Shown here piece after piece: positions 54,277-64,000 of a stretch of DNA of 64,000 nt. Positions within the stretch are counted from its first letter, which is position 1; every line of letters begins with the position of its first letter. The translations under genes and the position numbers were made by a program. This DNA is from Aotearoamyces nothofagi. Taxonomy: Eukaryota; Ascomycota; Leotiomycetes; Leotiales; Tympanidaceae. The stretch covers positions 372,001-436,000 of the forward strand of contig JADDTR010000017.1 in the NCBI GenBank assembly GCA_015345905.1. The letters run 5' to 3'. The notes below the pieces were generated by a model, which was not told where the DNA came from, made no database searches, and saw only the letters and a list, made by a program, of their open reading frames with translations.

Positions 54277-55171
54277 CGTGATTTATTGTCCTTGTTACTG
54301 GTACATGCCGGAGACGGAACCTGAGGTCGGTTCATGCATAACCTGTGCTGTGCTGTGGGGAGTGAGCTCAGTAGCTTGTCAACGGTCTTGGAGATGCCTT
54401 ACAATGCTGTTTGGTTAAGCGGCTTGGTCTCGCCAAGGGACACGGCAGTCTGCTTCTAGGCTGCAGAGGGATATGAGATTTGAGGGAGCATCAACTACCG
54501 GCAAAGAGGTATCTTAGGGCTTAAAAGGAGGTTCTCGAGATCGGATCTTCAGCTGTCTCACATAAATCACGATAGTCGAGTTTAGTCGTGGTTATTGCCT
54601 TGTTTTGCCTGGCCGTGCCTTGTGCTCGTGCTTGGTGCTCGTGCTCATGCTTCCTACCACCTTAACGTTAAGGTCCTTTGCGACTCACGCTACCCGCGGC
54701 TACGTCAACCCGCGGGGATGGAATGCCTCGCCTAACTCGCGACATGCTTGCTGTACTGGATCAGATATTAAGTGCTTCGTGACTTCCTTCCAAACGCCAT
54801 AGGAACCTCCTTATCATGTCACGTTCCATAACCACTAGCATTGGCCGAGTAGCCCTAGATACTATCGCTAAGATCATGATTAAATGTTACAGTACTTATG
54901 AAAGTGATGATTTATTCTTGCGCCGAAGGGGTTAGCAAGAACAGGCACGAGATCATTCTTTCAGCAGGTTCCAGGCTGAGTGTTTGGGACTAGACCATAC
55001 TGTCACACGTGTTATTCATTCATCTATTTACATAAAGTCATAAACCATAGATCCATATACCGGTCCATATACCGGGGCTATAGCGAATAAATGTCCACGC
55101 TTTAAAGCACGCATCAAAAATCTAGAGACCGAGTATTCGTATATTTCGATGATTCTTATATTTCGATGATT
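54277..55171. other. Spacer, no gene seen
   Basis: 895 bp upstream of VAC14 and downstream of the desaturase. It includes a doubled CCATATACCGG at 55050-55075 and a direct repeat of TATTTCGATGATTCT at 55141-55173 that overlaps the desaturase stop. No gene. Confidence 0.55.
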
Positions 55172-56922
55172 CTAGTGATGTTCATGAATGAGATCGCCTC
55201 TCTCTGCAACAGTCCTTTGGCACTTCGCAAGAATTGCAGCTTGTCTCGCAACGTCTCCAAGCTTGCTAATGACCTCCTTATTCCCATCGACAAAGCCAAA
55301 CAGCGCATATGGAATACCAACATCAGTGCAGAAGTCTTGGACTAGTTTTTGAGTGGTCCGCAGATTGTGGCGTGGGATTCTCGGGTAAAGATGATGAATC
55401 GCCTGGTACTGTAGGCCGCCATGGAAGAAGTCGAGCCACGGAGGGCAGTCGACGTCCATGGTGGTACGAAGCATCTTTTGCGGGAAAGATTCTTGGGGTC
55501 CAAGATCTGCTGTGCTCATTGCGAAATGTGATAGGGTAATTTGGACATGCAGAGGCATAGTGACCATGTGGCTAATCATGATGAAGACAAACCGATCCCA
55601 TCCAGTAGGGATACATTTGTACACCACGCCGTAGCCAAACCAGATCCAAAAGAAAACCTGCCCAACAACCTCAAGCCATCTAGTCCAGGCTGCAGGCCCC
55701 TTAAGAGGGCCCTGGCCTTCGATCAAGAATTTCCATGATTGGACGTAGAGATTGAAACGACCCAACGTAAGAATCGGATAATATAGATATGCCTGGTACG
55801 GTACGAGAAATTTCGCGACAGCATCAAAGGGCATGAGGCGCTCGTGATACGTCGAGTACAGTGACTCAAGAAATCTATGCGAGACAGCAAAGATTGGCAT
55901 GTGCTGGTTATCAGGATCATGTTCTGGGGAGTTTGTGACAATGTGGTGGACATTGTGGGTTCGTTTCCACCAACCAAGGGAGAGGCCGCCAATAAAATCG
56001 GCAATTATGATACCAATAACTGTATCGATCGTAAAATTATGGGTGATGCCCATATGGCCTGCGTCATGGGCCGAGAATACAAGCTGATGCCAGAACATTC
56101 CGAGAAACATTCCGCTGAAGCCATACCACCCCAATCGAAGGCACAAAACCATCATGCCAAACAGCAAGCTATATCGAAATATCTCAATAGCATACGCTGA
56201 GTAATTGCACTTATATAAACCCGCGGCACGAATGCGTTCACCAAGAAGTCGGTACTTTCGGACGATTTCATCTTGTGTGACTGGATCTAATGGTGGATAC
56301 TTTGCATGGTCTATATCAAGTAGCTCTTTCGTCCTAGCATCCAGGAGTGACATGCTAACGTGATGCTCGTCCTCTGCCATGGAAGAATTCGAGGAGACAG
56401 AGGTGGAACGGCCCAATGTTTTCCGTCTATGTAGTACCGAAGGATCTTCACCATCAAATACTGGTGATGGTGCCCTAGAGATATCACTGGCCGAGGCGAC
56501 GTCTACGTCGTCCTCGATATGTTCTAGAGACTCGGTCTCACAGTATGCACGGTACGTCCCTCCTTGGATGGGTGGTATGAACTGTTTCCAGCGCCCTTCA
56601 ATCCTGCCGATCTGATATTTCAACATTCGTTGTTTGGCCTCTGCTGAGTGTAGTCTGTCAAAAGTTAATTATAACATTTTCCCTGGTATGGAGACGGTTA
56701 ATTATCGAGCCGGTCAAGAACGTACGCATTGACTTCGTCCGTAGCATCTCTGCCGACCATGTGCATGATAGCTTTATCACCACCAGGGTGGTATTTCAGC
56801 CACGGATCAACCTTAAGCACCTTCTGGTCGACGATAATAATGGTTCTGCCATCTGAGATCAGTCCCTCAATCTGCCTTCGAGAGAGTAAGGTCTCATTCC
56901 GACTTGATTTTTTGGCGAACAT
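55172..56922 (-). CDS. Sphingolipid delta-8 desaturase, cytochrome b5 fusion
   Basis: Exons 56726-56922 and 55172-56654 (71-bp intron) give 559 residues. It starts with a cytochrome b5 domain carrying the haem motif HPGG (about residue 46), reading DPWLKYHPGGDKAIMHMVGR. A Ser-rich linker follows, then the membrane desaturase with three His boxes: HDAGH (about 264), HNVHH (about 297) and QYQAIHHLYP (about 481). The Gln at the start of the third box is the mark of front-end b5-fusion desaturases. The family inserts the delta-8 double bond in the sphingoid base of glucosylceramide in the ER, which in fungi affects hyphal growth and stress tolerance. The 14-residue-upstream region lacks an ATG, so the start at 56920-56922 is secure. 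Function as a sphingolipid rather than fatty-acid enzyme is from overall resemblance. Confidence 0.9.
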
Positions 56923-57709
56923 GGTTGTCAATTGACCTTTCAATGCCTCTAGCTATGCATGCAGCTACTAAAAGGAGCTTGAGGTAGCTAAACCATTGGG
57001 TGTGAAATGCTCAGTGGAGGAAACGTGTGAGCTCGCCCGTATATTATGAGGTACCCGGCTGTAGCAGTCGGTCTTGGCATAGATACCGGAACTGATTATC
57101 TATTCTCCAGGCCCGCTCCACTCACGTGACAGGCCACTCTTCCACATTAAGTTACTCGAGTGTAGGCAGACAGGAACACAGTAGCCAGCCACTGGCCAAT
57201 ACAATGTTATGCAATTCGTTGAGTTTTATAAATTACAAGGAACCCTAAATGGTTGGTTTTTTATCTATCATTTACAGTATACGACGAACCTGGACCGCTT
57301 GAATGAACTAGACGAATTTCTAGGTAGCTTCCCACGATGCGGTATCATATATTCAATTACGATGTTTTTTCTCCTTTGATCCCGTGTGTGTACTCACGTT
57401 AATACATAGTTATGATAGCTATTTGTAGTCGTAGCAGTTACATCCTAATACTTGCAGCCTTTCTTAACTTCTACTTTTCTTTAGTTTAATCATTCTGCAT
57501 CAATCATCAACTCATCATGACTTGTATTTTCTGAACTTGCATATCTACAATGGTGCAGGTTATCAGATCTGTAAACAATTTGGTGGTATTCTAGGTATCG
57601 TTGTTTTCGTTCTCTTGGTTACAACTCATACAAAATGTAACCTATCTTACAGTTGAATATGCACCCAACATCCCTATTCATTCTTAACCATTGCTGTAGC
57701 ACGCAGATT
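56923..57709. other. Spacer, no gene seen
   Basis: 787 bp between the desaturase promoter and the 3' end of the dehydrogenase gene. AT-rich in 57230-57650. No feature is recognised. Confidence 0.55.
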
Positions 57710-59460
57710 TTAGAAGTGGATAGCTTTTCCACAAGTGGCCATTGCCGCCTCCTTGAATGCTTCTGACAAGGTAGGATGTGCATGGCACGTCCGTGCAATA
57801 TCCTCACTTGATGCGCCGTACTCAATTGCCAGAGTACCCTCAGCAATCATTTCACCCGCGTTAGGACCAATGATATGAATACCAAGAATTCTGTCAGTCT
57901 CGGCATCTGCAATAATCTTGACAATTCCCTCTGTGTCAAGGTTTGTCTTCGCTCTAGAATTGGCGGAGAAAGGGAATGTGCCGATCTTGTAATTTGTGCC
58001 AGCAGCCTTCAGATCCTGCTCGGTCTGTCCTACCCATGCGACTTCGGGATGCGTGTACATCACTGAGGGGATGGCACCGTAGTTAACATGCCCATGGCCC
58101 TTTGTGATATACTCAGTCGCAGCCACTGCCTCTTCCTCGGCCTTGTGTGCAAGCATTGGTCCGAACGTGACGTCACCAATGCATCGGATATGTGGAAGCT
58201 TTGTGCGGTATTCGGAATCGATAATCATGCGGCCCTTGTCATCCTTCTCGAGACCAATGTTCTCCAAACCAAGGCCATCAGTATATGGTCGACGCCCAAT
58301 GGCAACAAGGACAACCTCAGCCTCCAACTAGAAAACGAGTTTGTCAGCATGGTTATCAACTATATACGTTGCGCATGCACTTACAGTCTCCTTCTTGCCT
58401 CCCTTCGATGCTTCAACATCGATCTTTATCTTCTCGCCGGTGGTGTCACCGCCTAGAACCTTTGTGCTGAGCTTGAAGTCAACGCCTTGCTTTTTTAAGA
58501 ATTTTTGCGTAGCCTTGGCGATCTCGGTATCCATTCCAGGTCCTCCAATTTGCGGAAGGAATTCCACAACCGTGACCTTAGTTCCCAATCTTGACCAGAC
58601 AGATCCCATCTCTAGCCCAATGATACCGCCGCCAATAACAAGCATGCTTTCTGGGACTTTCTCAAGAGCAATGGCACCAGTGCTCGTAATGATTCGCTTC
58701 TCGTCGATCTCGAGACCGGGGAATGGCGTAGCTTCACTGCCAGTGGCAATGATAATGTTTTTTGCAAGGAAAGTCTTCTCTCCCCCCTCCGTGAGGTCGA
58801 CCTTAACTTCATGCTCGCCTACGAACGATGCCGTGCCTTTGACGTATTCGACGCCGTTCTTCTTGAACAAGAATTCAATACCCTTTGTCAATCCAGTAAC
58901 AGCAGTTTCTTTCGCCTTCATCATTTGTGTAAGATTTAGTTTCACATCACCGACGTCAATGCCGCGGCCCTTGGTGTCGTGGAGGATCTGGTGGTAGAGG
59001 TGGGAGTTGTTGAGGAGCGATTTTGACGGAATACATCCAACATTCAAACATGTGCCACCCAGTACCCCTCGCTTCTCAATGCAGGTGACCTTGATTAACA
59101 GTTAGAAGTAGTCTCAACAGCATTGGAAAGATGAGTTTGTACTTTCAAGCCCTCCTGACCAGCTTTGATGGAAGCGACGTAGCCCGCGACTCCGCCACCA
59201 ATGACCAACAAGTCCTTCTCATCTTTGCAGCGTTAGCCATCTCTACACATTCAATATATGCAAATCAAAGACTAACCAGCTTCTGAGGCGAATCCTCGTC
59301 TCGACGAGCGCGCAATGGCAGAAGGGGCGACAAGTGCAGGTAGTCTGAGAACCGGTTTAGCAGTGCGGATTTTGCGAGACGAGCTCGTGAATACTTACGA
59401 CGAGTGTTGCTTGAAGGCAGACCTTACGGCCGCCCGGGGGATGAGAAGACTGCGAAGCAT
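57710..59460 (-). CDS. LPD1: Dihydrolipoyl dehydrogenase, mitochondrial (E3)
   Basis: Exons 59399-59460, 59277-59344, 59143-59222, 58385-59089 and 57710-58327 give 510 residues; introns are 54, 54, 53 and 57 bp. A basic mitochondrial leader ([20 protein letters not shown] ... RSSRRGFAS) precedes the FAD-binding GGGVAG site. The redox disulfide is Cys84/Cys89 in [16 protein letters not shown]; the NAD site reads [15 protein letters not shown]; the second FAD site has [18 protein letters not shown]; and the interface active site is the His-Glu pair in [10 protein letters not shown]. The enzyme reoxidises lipoamide in the pyruvate, 2-oxoglutarate, branched-chain ketoacid and glycine-cleavage complexes. 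Length and all catalytic residues are standard. Confidence 0.97.
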
Positions 59461-59947
59461 TATGTATAGATTGTCGTGATGCTGCTACAGGAAGCTTTCG
59501 GATAGCTGGGTGAGCGAGCTTCAGGACGTTGGTTTGGTTCGGCTAGTGCCGGGAGAAAGAGGCGAGATTTGTCCGGAACGGAATTGGCGACGGCGACGTT
59601 ATTCAGCGTACCTGTAGAAGGGCGTAGATAAATCTACATTGGAAATATGACAAAAATAGGATAGCTAATACTTCCATATAAGTGCATTAGATCACAAATT
59701 CACGCAGATACAATATAGTATTTCAAACCCTAAATATAGAGTATGGATTCCGGGTTTTGTTTCGCTTTCGCGCCATTCATTTCCCCTCTACCAAGATCAT
59801 CTAGGACTTAGTTGTAGAAGTAATAATGCTTACTGTTCTAGTGATAGATTTTCCCTTTTTGACCACTTATATATCCAAATGGCACTTCCGAGTGACCCGA
59901 CTTTGCTCGTATCTAGTATCTCAAATTCTGATAAGTACAGTACAAGC
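59461..59947. other. Spacer, no gene seen
   Basis: 487 bp between the LPD1 start and the 3' end of the NOM1-type gene, both on the minus strand. Nothing is recognised. Confidence 0.6.
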
Positions 59948-62588
59948 TTAAGATTTAGCGGTATCTGCATTCATAATCGCATCTAGAGTCCCATCCGCTA
60001 CCTTGCAGGCCCATTTCACCGTAGCCTTTTCAGCTTTACCTCCAGCAATGTCTGTCTTTCCCACTACCTTCTTGATAAAGTACTGCAGGCCTCGGATTAG
60101 TGATGGGGTGTCCTTGACCTTTGACACAACATTCACTACTGCTTGCTCGTCCCTCTTTTTCTCGGGGTGTCGCTGTGATTGCAAGAAGATTGTGATGAGC
60201 AACACCTCCACGAATGTCTTGGTCTTTGGTTGAAGATAGCTCAAATTCAGGTTCTTTAGCACGCTGAGACTGAGACCACCTTCAACAATGAGTGATCCAA
60301 ACATCTTTGCGAGGTTGACTATATGTCTTGTGTCCAAAGCGTCTTCATTGTCCTCATCCTCAACCGCATCATCATCGTCGTCATTCTCTCCCATTTGTTT
60401 GAAGAGGTCCCAAAGACTGAATTGAAAGGCCATCTTGAGCTTCCTATCTCCGCATAATTTCTTCGCTATAAGCGTATAATAAGGATTATAGCTTTTCTCG
60501 GCCCCCGAACAATGAATCAAAACTTTTGGGATCTCGAGCTCTTGAACTTTCTTCAACTTGAGCTTCATCAGGCGTAGATAGGCATCTTGGAAATCCGACG
60601 CAGACATGATCGTGATGAAAATGGCTCTCCTAATGTCTGTGTTCATTCGCTGTTCACGAGCAAGTTGGACTAGATCAGAAGAGCCGGTTTCGATGTCAAC
60701 ATCTTGCCGGCCAGTTTCCTGAACTCCAGAGGAACTGGCTTCCTTGTTCTCGTCGGCGTCCTGCTCATTACCAGCCCAGCTGGCACCCACAAGCCACCAT
60801 TTACCTTTCTTGTCTGACTCTTGGATATCTTTGAGCCCGATTCGGAGAGGCTCGCTTGCTTTTATACTTCGAGTATTTAGTATTCCGATGGTTTTCTTCA
60901 TACGCACGGTATGCTCAGAGACAACAGCAGAGGCAACTGCTCCAGTCTTCATTCGATTGTTCTTAAGGTCATTGATTGTCTCAATCATGAACTTAGTCCT
61001 CACAGATATATTCGCCTCGCCAACCTTTGCGACAGCCGGTCGAAGCATGTTGACGATATCCTTGAGGGACGAAGGGTCATCTTGCCGTAACTGAGGTCCG
61101 GAGGTTCGAATGATCTTCAGCAGCAATTCTGCATTGAGCTCTGATAGAGTACTTAGAAAGAGTCGGATATAATCAAAGATAAGGTTGCTTCCCACGACTT
61201 GGAAATTGTATAGCTCGGCAAGAAGCATTATCAAATTCGAAGTCTCCTTGCTGCTGTCAGTTGTTGCTGCGGCTGGTCCACTGTTTCCAGTTTCTGTAGC
61301 GTGAATATAATGCTCATCGAACAGCTCAACCACCCTTTGGATAACTTGTGCGCCGAAGTCAGTACCGATGACCTTGTAGACTGCAGCAATAAATCCAGCA
61401 GGGAGAATGATGAGTGTATCCGGCAAGCTTGTTGGTTCACAGACAGAGGTCAGCAGCAGATCTACCAAGGTCGATGTAACATGTTGTCTGGCATTGTCTC
61501 GATAGAGCTTCTCGATATCGCCAAGAATAGATATAAGGTTTGCTTCAGTAAGCCGATTGACCAGACCTTGTGTCTGTCGTCTCAGGCGTACGAGGCTTTC
61601 CGAGTCCGAGGATGACGGTTTTCGTAAAGAAGGAGGAATATATTTTGTTGGAGCAGGAGCTCCAGCTTCAGCGGGAGCGACATATGGGTTCTCTCGTACC
61701 CGCTTTTCAGGCTGAGGCTGAAGGCTCGTGTCAGACCCAAAGTCCCCAAAATCGTCACCATCCTCATCCTCATCCTCGAATACTGCTTCGTCGTCTCTCA
61801 GATCGCTGACGTCACCCTCATCATCGTCAGGATACTCCACTCCACTCATTGACCCCTCAGAATCATCCATCTCATCATCTAGCTGGTTGTTGCTGATCTC
61901 GTCCTCCTCTTCATCTGGAGTCGCTCGTGCCTTTCTTCTTTTTTGTGCTAGCCAGTCATCACCTTCAGCCCGCTGCCGCTTTTTGTCCGTTATATCATCA
62001 TCACTACTATCCCCAAGGCCCTCTAGAAGCTCATCAAGGCCATCATCCTTGAACGATTGAGGCAGTCCCTTCTTGCCTTTTAGACCAAGCTTCTTCTCCA
62101 ATGCCGCAATTTGCGCGTCATCTTCTGCTAACTTCTCTTGGACAGCTCGAGGCATTCGTTTTGGTGGGGGAGAAGGTGAACGAACCCCACGAGATGGAGG
62201 AATCAGTTTGTCGGACTGCTTCGTAGTCTTTAGTATCGATTTTGGTCTTGGCTGTTCATCTGCGTCCGCATTTCTTGAAGGTTTCGCGCGGGAAAGCGAC
62301 TGCTTGGATGGGGCGCCATCGAGCTTTGCCTCAGGGCTATGCTGTATCTTCGGGCGTTTTGATGGAGGCAGTCCACCGCGCTGTACTCTTTTCTCCGACC
62401 GCTCTGCCTTTCGTCTATCTTTCCGGGCGATCACGGCGTTGTGGCTCTTGCGTCCTCCGGATAGCGCATCTGCAACCAATGTAAGCAAGAAATGAGGGGA
62501 GAAAATCGCGAATTCAAATGTTACCTTGCCCTCCTAGCTCCTGAACGAGCGTCGCCGGAAGCTTTAATGTATCTCGTGTTGGGCGCAT
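59948..62588 (-). CDS. Nucleolar MIF4G/MA3 protein (Sgd1/NOM1 type), ribosome biogenesis
   Basis: Exons 62525-62588 and 59948-62469 (55-bp intron) give 861 residues. The first exon gives MRPTRDTLKLPATLVQELGG, and the join continues into GRKSHNAVIARKDRRKAERS, the basic start usual for Sgd1. Acidic and basic low-complexity follows (about 150-270: GDSSDDDITDKKRQRAEGDD; DEEEDEISNNQLDDEMDDSE). The MIF4G domain begins near residue 300 (SESLVRLRRQTQGLVNRLTE) and runs to about 510 with FGAQVIQRVVELFDEHYIHA. The MA3 domain begins near 620 (NTDIRRAIFITIMSASDFQD). Yeast Sgd1 and human NOM1 act with eIF4A-type helicase Fal1 in 18S rRNA processing in the nucleolus. It diverges from SRP14. Confidence 0.92.
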
Positions 62589-62762
62589 AATGTAGTTGCT
62601 GGTTATCAAAAACTTTGGCGAGCCAGAAATTCATACGAGGCAAACGCAAGGCTGTACATGTGGGGAAGGCGCTTGTGATTTGCCGACATCCCCCACCAAG
62701 AACGTCCGTCGCATCTTCGTATCTGTACCACGCAATCAACGCCGGAACGTCAGATCGCTGGC
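62589..62762. promoter_or_regulatory. Bidirectional promoter, NOM1 type / SRP14
   Basis: Only 174 bp separate the two start codons, so one compact promoter must serve both strands. No TATA box is evident. Confidence 0.6.
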
Positions 62763-63301
62763 ATGGGAAACCACCTTACCAATGACGATGTAAGTGATTT
62801 TCAGTGATTATACTTTCCGCGAAACGGAGCATTTGCTGATGGTACATTAGTTCTTCGTCCGTCTATCAGAGCTCTTCGAGGAGCGCAGCAAGAAAGACCA
62901 TGGCTCAGTCTACCTGACACAGAAGCGCAGTATGCAATCGCCCTCCTCGGCCTCATATGCAGCTACTAATCTTTCTTTCAGTGACATATGGTCAATCTCC
63001 AGAAACATTTCCCACCCCCACAACCGATGAACCATTCCCAGACCTCCATCCCTCAAAGCCGCTCCCAATCATTATCAAGGCCACAGATGGCAAATCGAAA
63101 ACAGACAGGGCCTCGAAAATTAAGCTGTCAACGATAGTGGATGCGGATGGATTAGAAGCTTTTTTTACGAGGTATGCAGATGTATGCAAGGGTGGCATGT
63201 CGGGACTGAAGAAGAGGGATCGAAGTAAGCAAAAGGCGAAGCTAAAGGCCAAAAAGAAGAAGGGCGGTGCGGACGGTGCAGAGGAGGCGAAGAAGGCATA
63301 G
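62763..63301 (+). CDS. SRP14: Signal recognition particle 14 kDa subunit
   Basis: Exons 62763-62789, 62851-62929 and 62982-63301 give 141 residues; introns are 61 and 52 bp. The product starts MGNHLTNDDFFVRLSELFEE and continues RSKKDHGSVYLTQKRMTYGQ, the typical Srp14 N-terminus; PLPIIIKATDGKSK and STIVDADGLEAFFTRYADVC complete the fold, and the tail is Lys-rich (KAKLKAKKKKGG). With SRP9/SRP21 it binds the Alu domain of SRP RNA and pauses translation during targeting to the ER. The first exon is only 27 bp but is fixed by the GATGTAAGT donor and by the conserved FFVRLSELF right after the acceptor. Fungal members are slightly longer than the mammalian protein, as here. Confidence 0.95.
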
Positions 63302-63517
63302 GCGTATATATATCACTCAGCATACTCAAAAAATTTCAAGGAACCATTGCAGATCTTTACTTACAGATAAGAGTTTGAGAGTATATGTATACCATGCTTA
63401 CTTCACTGCTAACTAAAGTCACCGAGCTCGAATATGTTCAATCCTTCAACCCATTATTTCCTCCATGCACATTATCTGTGATATCCAGCCTGGTTCACTG
63501 TGCTCCTCCGTTGCCCA
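63302..63517. other. Short 3' spacer
   Basis: AT-rich downstream region of SRP14, likely polyadenylation sequence. No gene. Confidence 0.6.
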
Positions 63518-64000
63518 CTATGTTCTCCTGTGGTCTGGAGTAGTCCCGAACGTTGAATCGGCTCCTACATCCACTCCCGGAACCCAGACTTGCGTAAGCA
63601 TCCACCTACCCGTCGGGGCCCCATTCGAGCCTCCACATGCCCCGCCTCTTGGCCTCGCCGCGGTGAAATCATCAGGCATCCGTTCATCAACCCACGGCGC
63701 GCCCTCCTCCCTCTTCGGCCGCGCACTCTCGCGGCCCAAGCCCTCCCCGCCAGCATCCCAGCCTCCACTCGCAGCCCCCCTCCTCGGCGCCTGTCGCTCC
63801 CCCAGCGGCTGCGGGGCGCGGGACTCCCTCCCTGCCCTCCTCCCCTGCCCCTCCTCGGCCCCGCCAGGCCCCGTTCCAGCCTTCGGCTCTGTCGCGCTCG
63901 CTGGCACCGCGCACCTGTCGCAGCGCCCGCCGCGCTCGTGCTGAACCGTGCCGATGAACAGGCACAGGTGCGAGGGACAGCGCTGCCCCGGAGCGGCATC
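63518..64000 (-). CDS. Unrecognised GC-rich coding end, partial (5' part beyond right edge)
   Basis: A minus-strand frame of 160 codons enters from the right edge and stops at 63518-63520. Its first stretch, CPSHLCLFIGTVQHERGGRC then DRC, has paired Cys and His residues (C..H, later C..C) and strongly G/C-ending codons, as in the GC-rich genes of this window. The rest is Gly/Arg/Ala-rich and may be partly noncoding. The Cys/His spacing could be a small metal site, but I do not recognise a family. Because the start and most of the gene lie outside the window, this is tentative; it could be a chance frame in GC-rich DNA. Confidence 0.4.
   Translation of the reverse strand, partial: DAAPGQRCPSHLCLFIGTVQHERGGRCDRCAVPASATEPKAGTGPGGAEEGQGRRAGRESRAPQPLGERQAPRRGAASGGWDAGGEGLGRESARPKREEGAPWVDERMPDDFTAARPRGGACGGSNGAPTGRWMLTQVWVPGVDVGADSTFGTTPDHRRT

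Noticed and set aside
1-64000. tRNA and rRNA genes
   Set aside because: I looked for B-box-like GGTTCRA motifs and cloverleaf arms and found none convincing; a covariance-model scan would be needed to be sure.

Overview
This is a stretch of a filamentous ascomycete (Pezizomycotina) nuclear genome. The evidence is short spliceosomal introns (44-109 bp, GT..AG, CTAAC-type branch sites), fungal single-copy genes in compact order, GC3-rich coding sequence between AT-rich or microsatellite spacers, and RIP-like AT-rich debris. It is a draft assembly: each of the two single N bases (7205 and 14292) is flanked by a near-perfect direct duplication, the signature of two overlapping contig ends joined without merging.

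The left half (1 to about 27.4 kb) is sparse, repeat-rich and accessory-like. It holds a partial gene running off the left edge, a Ser/Thr/Ala-rich single-pass membrane protein, a PL26-type exo-rhamnogalacturonan lyase next to an ACS/DAL5-type MFS transporter (a plausible pectin-use pair), a Kre9/Knh1-type GPI-anchored wall protein, an unrecognised basic protein, a conserved fungal protein of unknown function, a broken SAM methyltransferase and a DHA2-type MFS exporter. The spacers carry 5-, 9- and 16-bp tandem arrays, AT/CT microsatellites, an AT-rich island and two copies of an old dispersed repeat.

The right half (28 kb to the end) is gene-dense housekeeping. In order: phosphatidylserine synthase (CHO1 type), a zinc metalloprotease with a jacalin-like tail (YIL108W type), a Whi5/Nrm1-like G1/S repressor, a Slm1-type PH protein, cytosolic threonyl-tRNA synthetase, GAR1, a SPIN90/Ldb17 protein, an ER TPR-DnaJ protein (P58IPK type), a HAUS1-like augmin subunit, VAC14, a cytochrome b5-fused sphingolipid delta-8 desaturase, dihydrolipoyl dehydrogenase, a NOM1/Sgd1 ribosome-biogenesis protein and SRP14. 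A GC-rich coding segment runs off the right edge.

Three head-to-head pairs share short promoters (ThrRS/GAR1, P58IPK/HAUS1, NOM1/SRP14), and HAUS1 and VAC14 are tail-to-tail 55 bp apart. Several proteins concern membrane lipids (CHO1, Slm1, VAC14, desaturase), but nothing in the layout shows they form one module. I see no tRNA, rRNA, CRISPR array or intact transposon. Exon joins were made by hand from splice signals, reading frame and family resemblance; no alignment was run.
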